Below are positions 27,166-35,387 of a stretch of 64,000 nucleotides of DNA, piece by piece (position 1 is the first letter of the stretch; every line of letters begins with the position of its first letter). The notes under the pieces were generated by a model, which was given only the letters and a program-made list of their open reading frames with translations, ran no database searches and had not been told where the DNA came from. Source of the stretch: Carboxylicivirga mesophila (GTDB lineage Bacteria; Bacteroidota; Bacteroidia; Bacteroidales; Marinilabiliaceae); the NCBI RefSeq assembly GCF_018271975.1, contig NZ_JAGUCN010000012.1, forward strand, positions 104,381 through 168,380, in the 5' to 3' direction. The position numbers and the translations under genes are program-made.

Positions 27166-28719
27166 ATGAAAAAACTAATATATAGCATATATACTTTACT
27201 GCTGGTACTTGCTTTTGGAGCATGCGCTGACAGTGTATTGGATAAAACACCAATAGGAAAGTTCAATAGTGATGATTATCTCACAACTGAAGAAGAGGCT
27301 GAAGCAGCCATTATCGGAGTGTATGATTATCTGCAGATAGGTTACAATAACTATGGCGACTGGTCAAGTATTTTCTTTGTGAAAGGCTTGCAGGGCGATG
27401 ACCTGAATCCGGGAGGGGGCTCTTCAGCTGACCAGCCTAAGCTGCAGCAGCTAAGTAATTTTACGTATGAGTACGATAATCCGGCTATTAAGGATGTGTG
27501 GCACTCGTTTTATAAAATAGTGAATGCCTCAAATGCCATATTAAATACCTTGTCTCCTGAACTGAGCAATGCAGAGCAAGTAGCTGCTGAGGCGAAATTT
27601 TTTAGGGCTTATGCCTATTTTGAGTTGGTAACCATGTGGGGCGATGTGCCTTTTTATTTGGAGAATACCACAGAAATTAGCGTAAACAATCCGCGTGAGA
27701 GTAAGGCGACTATTTACACTCAGATTCACAAGGATTTGGATGAGGCGATTGCAGTATTGCCCGTGAAAAGTAACCTTGCGGACGGCATGAAGTTCAGAAT
27801 TTCAAAGGGTGCTGCCCAGGCGCTTAAGGGTAAAGTGTTTTTGTATCAGAAAAACTATGCCAATGCTCATCAGATGCTTCAAAATGTACTGGATGACGAT
27901 AGCTATGAGTTAGTTGAAGACTACAGCACCATTTGGTTAAGAGAAGAACGTGCCGGTTCAGAATCCATATTCGAGGTGTTGTATTCGAGTAAGAATGCTC
28001 ACGACTGGGGCGGACCATGGGATGGCACCGCCGAGTCCAATTTTATTGTTCAGCTTTGCGGTCCGCGTGGTGACAATTCCTTCAATAATATGGATGCAAT
28101 TGGCTACACTAATGGTTGGGGCTTTAATGTGCCAACACAGAAAATAGGTGATCTGTTAAGAGCTGAAGCCGGTGACGAGCGTTATAACACATCCGCTATT
28201 TCTGAAGCTGAATTTGTGGCGGCTGGCGGCGAAGTGAACCGTGCCGGTAACAATAACTGGGATGCCTACGAAGGGTATATTCGTTTGAAATATTCCACCA
28301 TTCCTTCTGAAACATCAGAAGGAGGGGTGACAGAGGTCAACTGGAACACGCCATTTAAACTCATTCGCTTATCTGATGTAATGTTAATGGCTGCTGAAGC
28401 ATATAATCGCGATAATAAGGATGCACAAGCAGTCGCATTGATTAAGGAAGTGCGTGAGCGCGCTGGTTTTACTGATCATTCTTCTTGGGAAGGTTTAGCT
28501 GGTGATGCACTTTTTGAAATTATCAAGAAAGAACGCTCACTTGAGTTAGCCTTTGAAGGCCATCGTTTTTGGGACCTGGTTCGTTGGGGCGATGCTGCAA
28601 CAGAGTTAGCGTCACGTGGTTTTCAATCTGGTAAGAATGAGATATTCCCTATTCCACAGGAAGAAATTGATTTGAATGCAGGCATATCTATCGAAGATCA
28701 GAACCCAGGGTATAATTAA
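27166..28719 (+). CDS. susD: SusD/RagB-family surface glycan-binding lipoprotein
   Basis: A 517-residue lipoprotein (signal LLLVLAFGACADS, lipobox Cys) of the SusD/RagB family that caps the SusC barrel and binds substrate. Family features are the helical TPR-like scaffold (AAEAKFFRAYAYFELVTMWG) and the closing block ERSLELAFEGHRFWDLVRWG (~450-470). It starts 17 bases after susC, so the pair is co-transcribed. Ligand specificity cannot be read from sequence. Confidence 0.94.
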   Translation: MKKLIYSIYTLLLVLAFGACADSVLDKTPIGKFNSDDYLTTEEEAEAAIIGVYDYLQIGYNNYGDWSSIFFVKGLQGDDLNPGGGSSADQPKLQQLSNFTYEYDNPAIKDVWHSFYKIVNASNAILNTLSPELSNAEQVAAEAKFFRAYAYFELVTMWGDVPFYLENTTEISVNNPRESKATIYTQIHKDLDEAIAVLPVKSNLADGMKFRISKGAAQALKGKVFLYQKNYANAHQMLQNVLDDDSYELVEDYSTIWLREERAGSESIFEVLYSSKNAHDWGGPWDGTAESNFIVQLCGPRGDNSFNNMDAIGYTNGWGFNVPTQKIGDLLRAEAGDERYNTSAISEAEFVAAGGEVNRAGNNNWDAYEGYIRLKYSTIPSETSEGGVTEVNWNTPFKLIRLSDVMLMAAEAYNRDNKDAQAVALIKEVRERAGFTDHSSWEGLAGDALFEIIKKERSLELAFEGHRFWDLVRWGDAATELASRGFQSGKNEIFPIPQEEIDLNAGISIEDQNPGYN

Positions 28720-28744
28720 TATTAAATTATTGGACTTTTTTATT

Positions 28745-28771
28745 TCAAAGGCTGCCATAGGTGGCCTTTGA
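28745..28771 (+). terminator. Intercistronic hairpin between susD and the GH3 gene
   Basis: TCAAAGGC (28745-28752) pairs with GCCTTTGA (28764-28771), followed by a weak T-rich stretch. It may be an attenuator rather than a full terminator, reducing GH3 expression relative to susCD. Confidence 0.5.
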
Positions 28772-28808
28772 TTTGTATTTTGCACATTATTTACACAAAC
28801 AGTTTAAG

Positions 28809-31088
28809 ATGAGAAACCTTAATTTACTTGCGCTTATTACCATGTTATTATTGGTCTCCTGTGCTGGCAATCAAAAGCAGCTTAGCGAAGAAGATCAATT
28901 TGTGGAAGATCTTTTAATGAAGATGACACTTGCCGAAAAGGTGGGGCAGTTGAATCAATACACCAGCCTGTGGGAGATGACCGGGCCTGCTCCTGCCGGT
29001 AATGCAGGCGCCGAGGCATTGCTGGAGCAACTAAAGAGTGGCATGGTTGGTTCCATGTTGAATGTGAATGGTGCCGAAGCTACCCGTAAGGCTCAGCAAA
29101 CAGTGGTGGAGAATACCCGTTTGGGAATTCCGCTCATTTTTGGTTATGATGTCATTCATGGTTACAAAACCATGTTTCCAATTCCATTGGCAGAGGCTGC
29201 CTCCTGGAATCCTGAATTAGCCAGACAGTCATCTGAGGTAGCTGCCAAAGAAGCAGCTGTTTCAGGTCTTCACTGGACTTTTGCCCCAATGGTGGATGTG
29301 GGTCGCGATGCCCGTTGGGGCCGGGTGATGGAAGGAGCCGGCGAAGATCCTTATCTTGGAAGTGCTTTTGCACGCGCCCGTGTGCATGGTTTTCAGGGGG
29401 ATAATTTAAGCAATGAATTTACCATAGCTGCCTGTGCCAAGCATTTTGCCGGTTATGCTTTTTCAGAGTCGGGACGTGATTATAACTCGGTGGAGATAGG
29501 TAATGAAACACTGCACAATATTGTATTACCACCTTTTAAAGCGGCAGCTGAAGCTGGCGTGACCACATTTATGAATGGTTTTAATACCATTAATGGATTG
29601 CCGGTTACAGCTGACAGCTATCTGCAACGTGACTTATTAAAGGGCGATTGGCACTTTGATGGCTTTGTTGTATCGGACTGGAACAGTATTGGAGAAATTG
29701 AAATACACGGGGCAGCTGCCAATTCAAAGGAAAGTGCTGAGCGTGCTATTAAAGGAGGCTCCGACATGGATATGGAAGGCCGGGCCTATATCTCACATCT
29801 TGAGGAACTGGTGACAGAAGGTAAAGTGGACGAAAAGCTGGTAACAGATGCTGCACGTCGTGTGTTACGCATCAAATATCGCTTAGGATTATTTGATGAT
29901 CCTTACAAATATTGCAATGAAGAGAATGAGCGGCAGATGATTTTGACAGATGAGCACCGTGCTGCCTCTCGTAAAGTGGCTCGCGAATCGATGGTGTTGC
30001 TGAAGAATGAAAAACAAATACTTCCATTGAGTACAAATGCAAAAAGCATAGCTGTTATTGGCCCACTGGCTGATGATAAGGATTCACCACTGGGTAACTG
30101 GCGGGCCCAGGCTGAGAGCAACTCGGCTGTGTCATTGCTGGAAGGTGTTAAGGCAGCTATTGAACCATCTGTGAAGTTGAATTATGCACAAGGATGTGCA
30201 CTTTCTGTTGGTACTCGTAACTTTAGTGACAGAATGACTTTTAACGAAACAGATCGTTCTGGTTTTGGAAAAGCCATTGCGGCAGCACGCCAATCAGAGG
30301 TGGTGCTGTTGGCCATTGGTGAGGATTGCTACCAGAGTGGCGAAGGACGTAGCATGACAGATATCAAACTGAAAGGGCTTCAGCAGGAACTGTTTGATGA
30401 AATCTATAAGGTGAACAAAAATATCGTGGTGGTACTGATGAATGGACGTCCATTGGCTATTCCTGAAATCGCCGAAAAGGCAGCGGCTATTCTGGAAACC
30501 TGGCATTCAGGCACAGAAGGTGGTCATGCCATTGCTGATGTACTGTTTGGTAAATACAACCCCTCAGGTAAACTGCCTGTTTCTTTCCCTCGCAATGTGG
30601 GGCAGTGTCCGCTTTTCTACAACTATAAAAATACCGGCCGGCCTGTTGGTCAAACGCCAGAATGGGTGCTGTATTCATGCTATAACGATGCGCCCAATAC
30701 GCCTCTGTTTCCTTTTGGGTATGGCTTGAGTTACACCAGCTTTAGCTATTCAGATATGATCCTTGATAAGGAAATAATTGCTAAGGATGGACAATTAACT
30801 ATAAACGTTTCGGTGACCAATGCAGGTAAAGTGGATGGAGAAGAAGTGGTTCAGCTTTATATTCAGGATATTGCGGCTACCTATGCCCGCCCTGTTAAAG
30901 AGCTTAAAGGCTTTGAAAAGGTACTGCTGAAAGCAGGTGAGACAAAAGAACTTACCTTTACACTGACAGAAAAGGAGCTTGGTTACTACTTCCCTAATGG
31001 CACCTACGTGGTGGAGCCGGGACAGTTTAATGTGTTTGTCGGAACCAATTCTGAGGAAGTGCAAAAAGCCACATTCTCGATTCAATAG
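28809..31088 (+). CDS. bglX: GH3 beta-glucosidase lipoprotein (BglX-like)
   Basis: A 759-residue family 3 glycoside hydrolase releasing terminal beta-linked glucose. The frame opens at 28761, but the ATG at 28809 begins a standard lipoprotein signal (ITMLLLVSCAG, Cys18), so that start is preferred. Domains are a TIM barrel (~40-370), an alpha/beta sandwich (~390-600) and a C-terminal fibronectin-type III domain (~650-755). FVVSDWNSIG supplies the nucleophile D290; KHFAGY and GRDARWGRVMEGAGEDP are typical subsite-1 motifs. Length and motifs match periplasmic BglX. It is the last gene of the sigma-FecR-susCD unit and probably trims oligosaccharides before uptake by the GPH symporter. Confidence 0.93.
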   Translation: MRNLNLLALITMLLLVSCAGNQKQLSEEDQFVEDLLMKMTLAEKVGQLNQYTSLWEMTGPAPAGNAGAEALLEQLKSGMVGSMLNVNGAEATRKAQQTVVENTRLGIPLIFGYDVIHGYKTMFPIPLAEAASWNPELARQSSEVAAKEAAVSGLHWTFAPMVDVGRDARWGRVMEGAGEDPYLGSAFARARVHGFQGDNLSNEFTIAACAKHFAGYAFSESGRDYNSVEIGNETLHNIVLPPFKAAAEAGVTTFMNGFNTINGLPVTADSYLQRDLLKGDWHFDGFVVSDWNSIGEIEIHGAAANSKESAERAIKGGSDMDMEGRAYISHLEELVTEGKVDEKLVTDAARRVLRIKYRLGLFDDPYKYCNEENERQMILTDEHRAASRKVARESMVLLKNEKQILPLSTNAKSIAVIGPLADDKDSPLGNWRAQAESNSAVSLLEGVKAAIEPSVKLNYAQGCALSVGTRNFSDRMTFNETDRSGFGKAIAAARQSEVVLLAIGEDCYQSGEGRSMTDIKLKGLQQELFDEIYKVNKNIVVVLMNGRPLAIPEIAEKAAAILETWHSGTEGGHAIADVLFGKYNPSGKLPVSFPRNVGQCPLFYNYKNTGRPVGQTPEWVLYSCYNDAPNTPLFPFGYGLSYTSFSYSDMILDKEIIAKDGQLTINVSVTNAGKVDGEEVVQLYIQDIAATYARPVKELKGFEKVLLKAGETKELTFTLTEKELGYYFPNGTYVVEPGQFNVFVGTNSEEVQKATFSIQ

Positions 31089-31116
31089 CTGGCATAATTG
31101 AATCAGTAACTAATAA

Positions 31117-31169
31117 AATAAAAGGGTCACATTATTATTACAAGTGAATAATAATGTGACCCTTTTATT
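31117..31169. terminator. Perfect 23-bp bidirectional terminator
   Basis: Arms 31117-31139 and 31147-31169 are exact reverse complements around a 7-base loop (ACAAGTG), with the GC part GGGTCAC/GTGACCC inside A/T ends. It sits between the convergent GH3 and PHP genes. Confidence 0.92.
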
Positions 31170-31184
31170 GTTTTCAGATTTGCG

Positions 31185-32309
31185 CTATTGGGGCGTAATA
31201 TTAATTTCCAGACGGCGCTCAGAGCCTATGAATGCATTCATCACTTTGTAGTTTAAAGCAGCAGTCTTTTTGTCAAACTTTACGATGACACTGCTAAGTG
31301 GTTTCAGGTCAATTTCATTACCATCCTTATCCCGCAATACAAATGGTATATCCGAAATGTTATTTAGCTCAGCATAATACCAGGTGGTACCTTTCTTTTG
31401 GGTTTCTCTAAAAGTTGGTTTTAGTTGGATTGAGGCTTTAACCAATTCACGCATTATTGATTCTTTTCCTGCCAGAGTATGCCCATGCCAGGCTATGGTA
31501 CGCCCCTCAAAAAGAGCTTCCTTAACACTTTGCATAGATTTCTCCCTGGCAAAAATCAAGGTTATGGGACGGTGCGCATGGCGTTCACTAAGGTTATACT
31601 TAAGATTAACGGGTGCATGAATATCAGAGTTGCTAAAAACGGTAAGATCTTTATCAATGCACCAGTCAATTGCAATGGGATACCATTCATTGGAATTAGC
31701 AACCTCAATGCCATGCAGCATGTTTTTAGATTTTAAAGTAGTGTAATAATCCCACCATTTTGTAGTATCAGGTTGTTGACGTTTCCAGCCCGGATGGTTC
31801 CATATTATAAAAGCCCCTTGCTTCACTGCTGCTTCAATCGAGAGGCTGGCATCCTTGTTTTCAATAGGATTGGCATCGTCTATGAATATGGCATTGAAAT
31901 GACCTGGAGGCACTTCCCCTTTTGTTATTTCAGTCCCTTTAACCAATATCACATTCATCTCTTCTGCTTTTCGTTGCGCAAGCTTATAAGCAGTGTTGTT
32001 GTCCGCAACCGTGTAATCTTTGTGGGGCTGGTACTCGAGGTGATCAGTAATCGCAATAACATCCAGTCCTTCGCGCCATGCCTCTTCAACACGAACAGTT
32101 GGCCATACAGACCCATCGGAAAAGATAGTGTGGATATGGAAGTCGCCTTTTAAGGTATGATAGCCCGTTATGTCAGGTATCAGAATCTGCTGGCGCACAT
32201 TAGGTTTAATAAACAGGTTGTTGGACTGGTGGTTGAGGTCAAACTGGGCAAATGCAGCCACATACAGCAGCAATAGAAGTGAGGTTAAAAGGGTTTGTTT
32301 GTTGATCAT
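31185..32309 (-). CDS. Secreted PHP-domain phosphoesterase
   Basis: A 374-residue protein with a Sec signal peptide (LLTSLLLLLYVAAFAQ) and a PHP metallo-phosphoesterase domain. The PHP metal motif GDFHIHTIFSDG (H58, H60, D65) is followed by VIAITDHLEY, FIIWNHPGW and FSNSDIHAP, all expected metal-ligand segments of the trinuclear site. The C-terminal ~100 residues look like a beta-sandwich. Relatives are annotated as extracellular phosphodiesterases (Sb-PDE type); the natural substrate is unknown. It ends at the shared terminator with the GH3 gene, and there is no obvious operon link to its neighbours. Confidence 0.85.
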   Translation of the reverse strand: MINKQTLLTSLLLLLYVAAFAQFDLNHQSNNLFIKPNVRQQILIPDITGYHTLKGDFHIHTIFSDGSVWPTVRVEEAWREGLDVIAITDHLEYQPHKDYTVADNNTAYKLAQRKAEEMNVILVKGTEITKGEVPPGHFNAIFIDDANPIENKDASLSIEAAVKQGAFIIWNHPGWKRQQPDTTKWWDYYTTLKSKNMLHGIEVANSNEWYPIAIDWCIDKDLTVFSNSDIHAPVNLKYNLSERHAHRPITLIFAREKSMQSVKEALFEGRTIAWHGHTLAGKESIMRELVKASIQLKPTFRETQKKGTTWYYAELNNISDIPFVLRDKDGNEIDLKPLSSVIVKFDKKTAALNYKVMNAFIGSERRLEINITPQ

Positions 32310-32476
32310 TGTGTCAAGTATTTGAAATTGTAAGTCATAATTACCAGCACAAATTAGCAGTTTTACGAACTGCTTGAAAATAATAGGCGTAGTTTTTATT
32401 AATGTTGCAATAAGTTCTCAGTCAGTATAACGAACTTATGACATCATTATAAAACAGAGTATGTGTATAAGTTAGT

Positions 32477-33310
32477 CTATAATTCCCCTTTTCTGAATTT
32501 GTCAATCATCTCTCCGGATATGCTGATGGTAGCTGAGTAATGCTCAGGAAGATGATGGCGGCTGAACCAGTCAGCCTCCGCAATTTCGTTGTGATCAATT
32601 TCAATGGTCTGCTGATCATCCGTCTCGGCTATAAACCCTACCATTATTGAGCCGGACAAGGGCCAGGGATGGTTTTTGTAGTAACGTATGTTGGTAACAT
32701 CCAGGCCCACTTCTTCCTTCACCTCGCGGATAACTGCCTCTTCGAGTGTTTCGCCCACATCAACATAACCAGCCACCAGAGAGAAGCGTCCGGGAGGAAA
32801 ATGATTACCCCTGGCCAACAGAATTTTATCCCCGCAGGTGATGGCCACAATAATAGCTGGTGATATAGTGGGATAAACAGTTGTGTTGCAAGCCTTACAA
32901 ATAATAGATCTCTCGTTGGCACCTGGATCGGTGGCCGCTCCGCATCTGCCGCAGTATTGATGGTTTTGGTACCAGTTGTGCAAGTGAAAGCCCAGAATAA
33001 TGCTCCAACCAATTTCCTGTGGTAAACGCCTGAATACATCGATATCTTGCAGGGTCAAACCAACAGGTAAAGCAAACGGTTTCTCCATGCATAAAAAGCA
33101 GTTTTGCTCATTCAGGCTAAACATGTAGATTAATGAACAGGTTTTGATGCTATCGCCAAAATCCTTTCGCTGAGGTACCACGGCCTGCGTGTCATCGCCC
33201 ATGAGTACTATCGACTTGCCGGAGTAATGAAATACATAATCATCCTTTTCGACGGCTTTATTGCTGTCATATGCTGTGCTAAGCTGATTTGGATATATCT
33301 CGTTAATCAT
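32477..33310 (-). CDS. nudC: NudC-like NADH pyrophosphatase
   Basis: A 277-residue Nudix hydrolase that hydrolyses NADH/NAD to NMNH/NMN and AMP and, in characterised NudC, removes NAD caps from RNA. The zinc-ribbon cysteines are in CGRCGA and CKAC. The Nudix box GX5EX7REUXEEXGU is intact (GYVDVGETLEEAVIREVKEE). The NudC specificity motif downstream of the box appears as HPWPLSGSIM (family SQPWPFPxS). The frame runs upstream to 33406 and would overlap the regulator gene, but the Met at 33310 (MINEIYPNQ) removes the overlap and gives family length. Confidence 0.92.
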   Translation of the reverse strand: MINEIYPNQLSTAYDSNKAVEKDDYVFHYSGKSIVLMGDDTQAVVPQRKDFGDSIKTCSLIYMFSLNEQNCFLCMEKPFALPVGLTLQDIDVFRRLPQEIGWSIILGFHLHNWYQNHQYCGRCGAATDPGANERSIICKACNTTVYPTISPAIIVAITCGDKILLARGNHFPPGRFSLVAGYVDVGETLEEAVIREVKEEVGLDVTNIRYYKNHPWPLSGSIMVGFIAETDDQQTIEIDHNEIAEADWFSRHHLPEHYSATISISGEMIDKFRKGEL

Positions 33311-33384
33311 TGTGCTATCATTCAAAATTGAAAAAACGAAGATAGCGAATTGCGTGTTATTGCAGGGCAATTGGAAGCATGCAT

Positions 33385-35037
33385 CTAAAATGCCTCCAGG
33401 TAGCAATTTAATCCTGTGTCTTTACCCGTTAATCCAAGTCGTTTTCTTAAGCGACTTCTTGCTACTTCTACTCCTCTTAAGGTTTGATGGGTTATGGCCG
33501 CTATTTCTTTCGAAGTCATATTTAACCGAAGCAGTGCACAAAGGCGCTTCTCCGATGAGGTTAGAGTTGGGTGTTTTTTAAGCAATCGCGAATAGAACTC
33601 ATTATGTACTTTATTAAACCGCATTTCAAACTCTTTCCATATTTCTCTGTTAGTTTGTGATTGCAGGTTCATTATAACCCGGTGCAAAGTTTTCTGCGAC
33701 TGTTCGTTAATCTCTTCTTTAAGTGTTAATAATTGCTTAACTACATCATTAATCAATTGATTTTTTTGTATCAGCTGCATTACGTTGGTCGTTAATTCCC
33801 GATTACGAGCATCAATGTCAAGCTCAAGCTTTGAGTACTCCAGTTTTAGTTTCTTTTTCTGTGTTTGATACAACCGGCCTATTAGGAAAAATATGATGAC
33901 CAACGATGACAGAAGTAAAATAAGTATGGTATGGCGATGCTTTAATTCTGCTATTTTGTTTGTATTTTCTGTCTCTATTTTACCAACCTCCTGTGCAATC
34001 TCCAGCTGGTTGAGGCGGTTCATCTTTTGATGATTAAATATACTATCATTGATCTGGTTGTAACTGATATAAGCATCAAGTGCCTTGCTAAGTAATTCTT
34101 GTTTCTGGAAAATTTCGAAAAGCAGAAAATAGGAGGAGCGTTGTAATTGCAATAAGCTGCGGGTATTAGCAATTGAAAGTGTTTTTTGCGTAGTAGTAAC
34201 AGCACTGTCAAGCTGGTTGTTAAGGTAATAATAGCGTGATAAAAGATAGTATGAGTTGGCTAATCCAATTACTTCGTCATCTTCCTTGCGTATCGTAATA
34301 GCTTTATCAATATAACTTCTCGCATTGCCATAAGCACCTTGTTCCATTTCTATAATGCCCAGATTAGTATAAATGGATCCCAATATGTACCTGAAATCGA
34401 TTTTAATTGCCTTATCGAGTGCCACTTGATAATACTCTAATGCTCTTTTCGTTTGATTGAGTTTGTTATACGCGCTGGCAATATTATTATAGTGTTGTGG
34501 CAGAAACTGGTTGTAATTATCTTTTATTGCATCGTCAAGTTGTTGATATTCATTATAAGCGAGCTGATAATACTCAATGGCTTTGTCATATTTTTCGATA
34601 CGATCGTAGATCATTCCAGTATTGTTATAGCATTTGAGCATGTTTAAACCATCACCCAGTTCCTGGTATGTTTCTGTGGCATTTAGATATTTTGCCAACG
34701 CTTTGTCATAAGCTGATAAGTAGTAATGAGTAATCGCACTTTCAAACTGAAATTTAGCTCGCCATCCCAGGTTATTGTTATTGTTTGCCAATAATTCACC
34801 CTGTGTAGCATATAGTGCCGACTTCTTGTAATCGTACTGCCGTGTATGAACGATAAGTTTAATCAGTAGTTCATAGCGTTCTTTAACTGTTTTAGCATTG
34901 CTCAATGCAAATACCAGATTGTCCTCTTTTGATGTGGCAGTTGTGTTTATAAATACAGAAGAGAAAATAAAAATGAGGATATATTCTTTAAAAGAATAGT
35001 GACAATGAATCATAAGTACGAAATGGTTTTTGTTCAT
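33385..35037 (-). CDS. TPR-containing LuxR-type transcriptional regulator
   Basis: A 550-residue one-protein sensor-regulator of a form frequent in Bacteroidota. A signal or anchor segment (~18-34) precedes about six TPR repeats (~50-330; TGMIYDRIEKYDKAIEYYQ, IASAYNKLNQTKRALEYYQ, LGIIEMEQGAYGNARSYID), a transmembrane helix (~375-397, ILILLLSSLVIIFFLIG), a coiled coil (~400-450) and a LuxR-like winged HTH (~485-545; LTSSEKRLCALLRLNMTSKE). Translation may start at Met9 (35013), since the -7 box is very near 35037. It is divergent from the giant subtilase gene and is a good candidate regulator of that locus. Confidence 0.88.
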   Translation of the reverse strand: MNKNHFVLMIHCHYSFKEYILIFIFSSVFINTTATSKEDNLVFALSNAKTVKERYELLIKLIVHTRQYDYKKSALYATQGELLANNNNNLGWRAKFQFESAITHYYLSAYDKALAKYLNATETYQELGDGLNMLKCYNNTGMIYDRIEKYDKAIEYYQLAYNEYQQLDDAIKDNYNQFLPQHYNNIASAYNKLNQTKRALEYYQVALDKAIKIDFRYILGSIYTNLGIIEMEQGAYGNARSYIDKAITIRKEDDEVIGLANSYYLLSRYYYLNNQLDSAVTTTQKTLSIANTRSLLQLQRSSYFLLFEIFQKQELLSKALDAYISYNQINDSIFNHQKMNRLNQLEIAQEVGKIETENTNKIAELKHRHTILILLLSSLVIIFFLIGRLYQTQKKKLKLEYSKLELDIDARNRELTTNVMQLIQKNQLINDVVKQLLTLKEEINEQSQKTLHRVIMNLQSQTNREIWKEFEMRFNKVHNEFYSRLLKKHPTLTSSEKRLCALLRLNMTSKEIAAITHQTLRGVEVARSRLRKRLGLTGKDTGLNCYLEAF

Positions 35038-35049
35038 CGGGTTGTCTTA

Positions 35050-35057
35050 CAAAAGTA
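35050..35057 (-). promoter_or_regulatory. -7 promoter box of the TPR-LuxR gene
   Basis: It reads TACTTTTG on the minus strand, matching TAnnTTTG, 12 bases before the longest start codon. No clear -33 element. Confidence 0.42.
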
Positions 35058-35156
35058 CTGGAACATGACCAATTGTTCTTTAGAAACTCTTTTTTATTCG
35101 CAGAAGTACATATTTGCTGGTAAATCAAAATAGAGAGGAGGATATGTGCAATAAAT

Positions 35157-35210
35157 CAATATGATAGCATATTGCCAGAGAGGTATTTTTGAATTTAATA
35201 ATGCAATATG
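35157..35210. promoter_or_regulatory. CAATATG palindrome plus third half-site
   Basis: CAATATG (35157-35163) and CATATTG (35168-35174) form a perfect 7-bp inverted repeat with a 4-base spacer; another CAATATG lies at 35204-35210. They sit midway between two divergent genes and may be operator sites of the TPR-LuxR protein. Confidence 0.4.
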
Positions 35211-35302
35211 CTGAGGTTTTATTGAAGCATTGTGAGGTTCTCCTATGGTCTGTTTCTTTGGTTACCCCTCCTATTAAGCCTCTTTTGCAGGCAGCTATCC
35301 GG

Positions 35303-35319
35303 GGTACTTTAAACGTACC
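35303..35319. promoter_or_regulatory. GGTAC-N7-GTACC palindrome upstream of the giant protease gene
   Basis: GGTAC (35303-35307), a 7-base spacer TTTAAAC, then GTACC (35315-35319), about 70 bases before the ATG. Possible operator; function unproven. Confidence 0.35.
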
Positions 35320-35387
35320 TGATTAGTGTCAAAATTATTTGGGAATCGAATCAACACTTAATCACGTTTATTCAAAATTATGCAAAA

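Larger units (their letters stand above)
35038..35387. other. Divergent intergenic region before the giant protease gene
   Basis: 350 bases with no gene seen. It contains a minus-strand -7 box and two palindrome types (separate entries). A plus-strand promoter for the protease gene is not clear. Confidence 0.6.

Noticed and set aside
33311..33406. N-terminal extension of NudC overlapping the TPR-LuxR gene
   Set aside because: Not family-like; the Met at 33310 gives normal length and no overlap.
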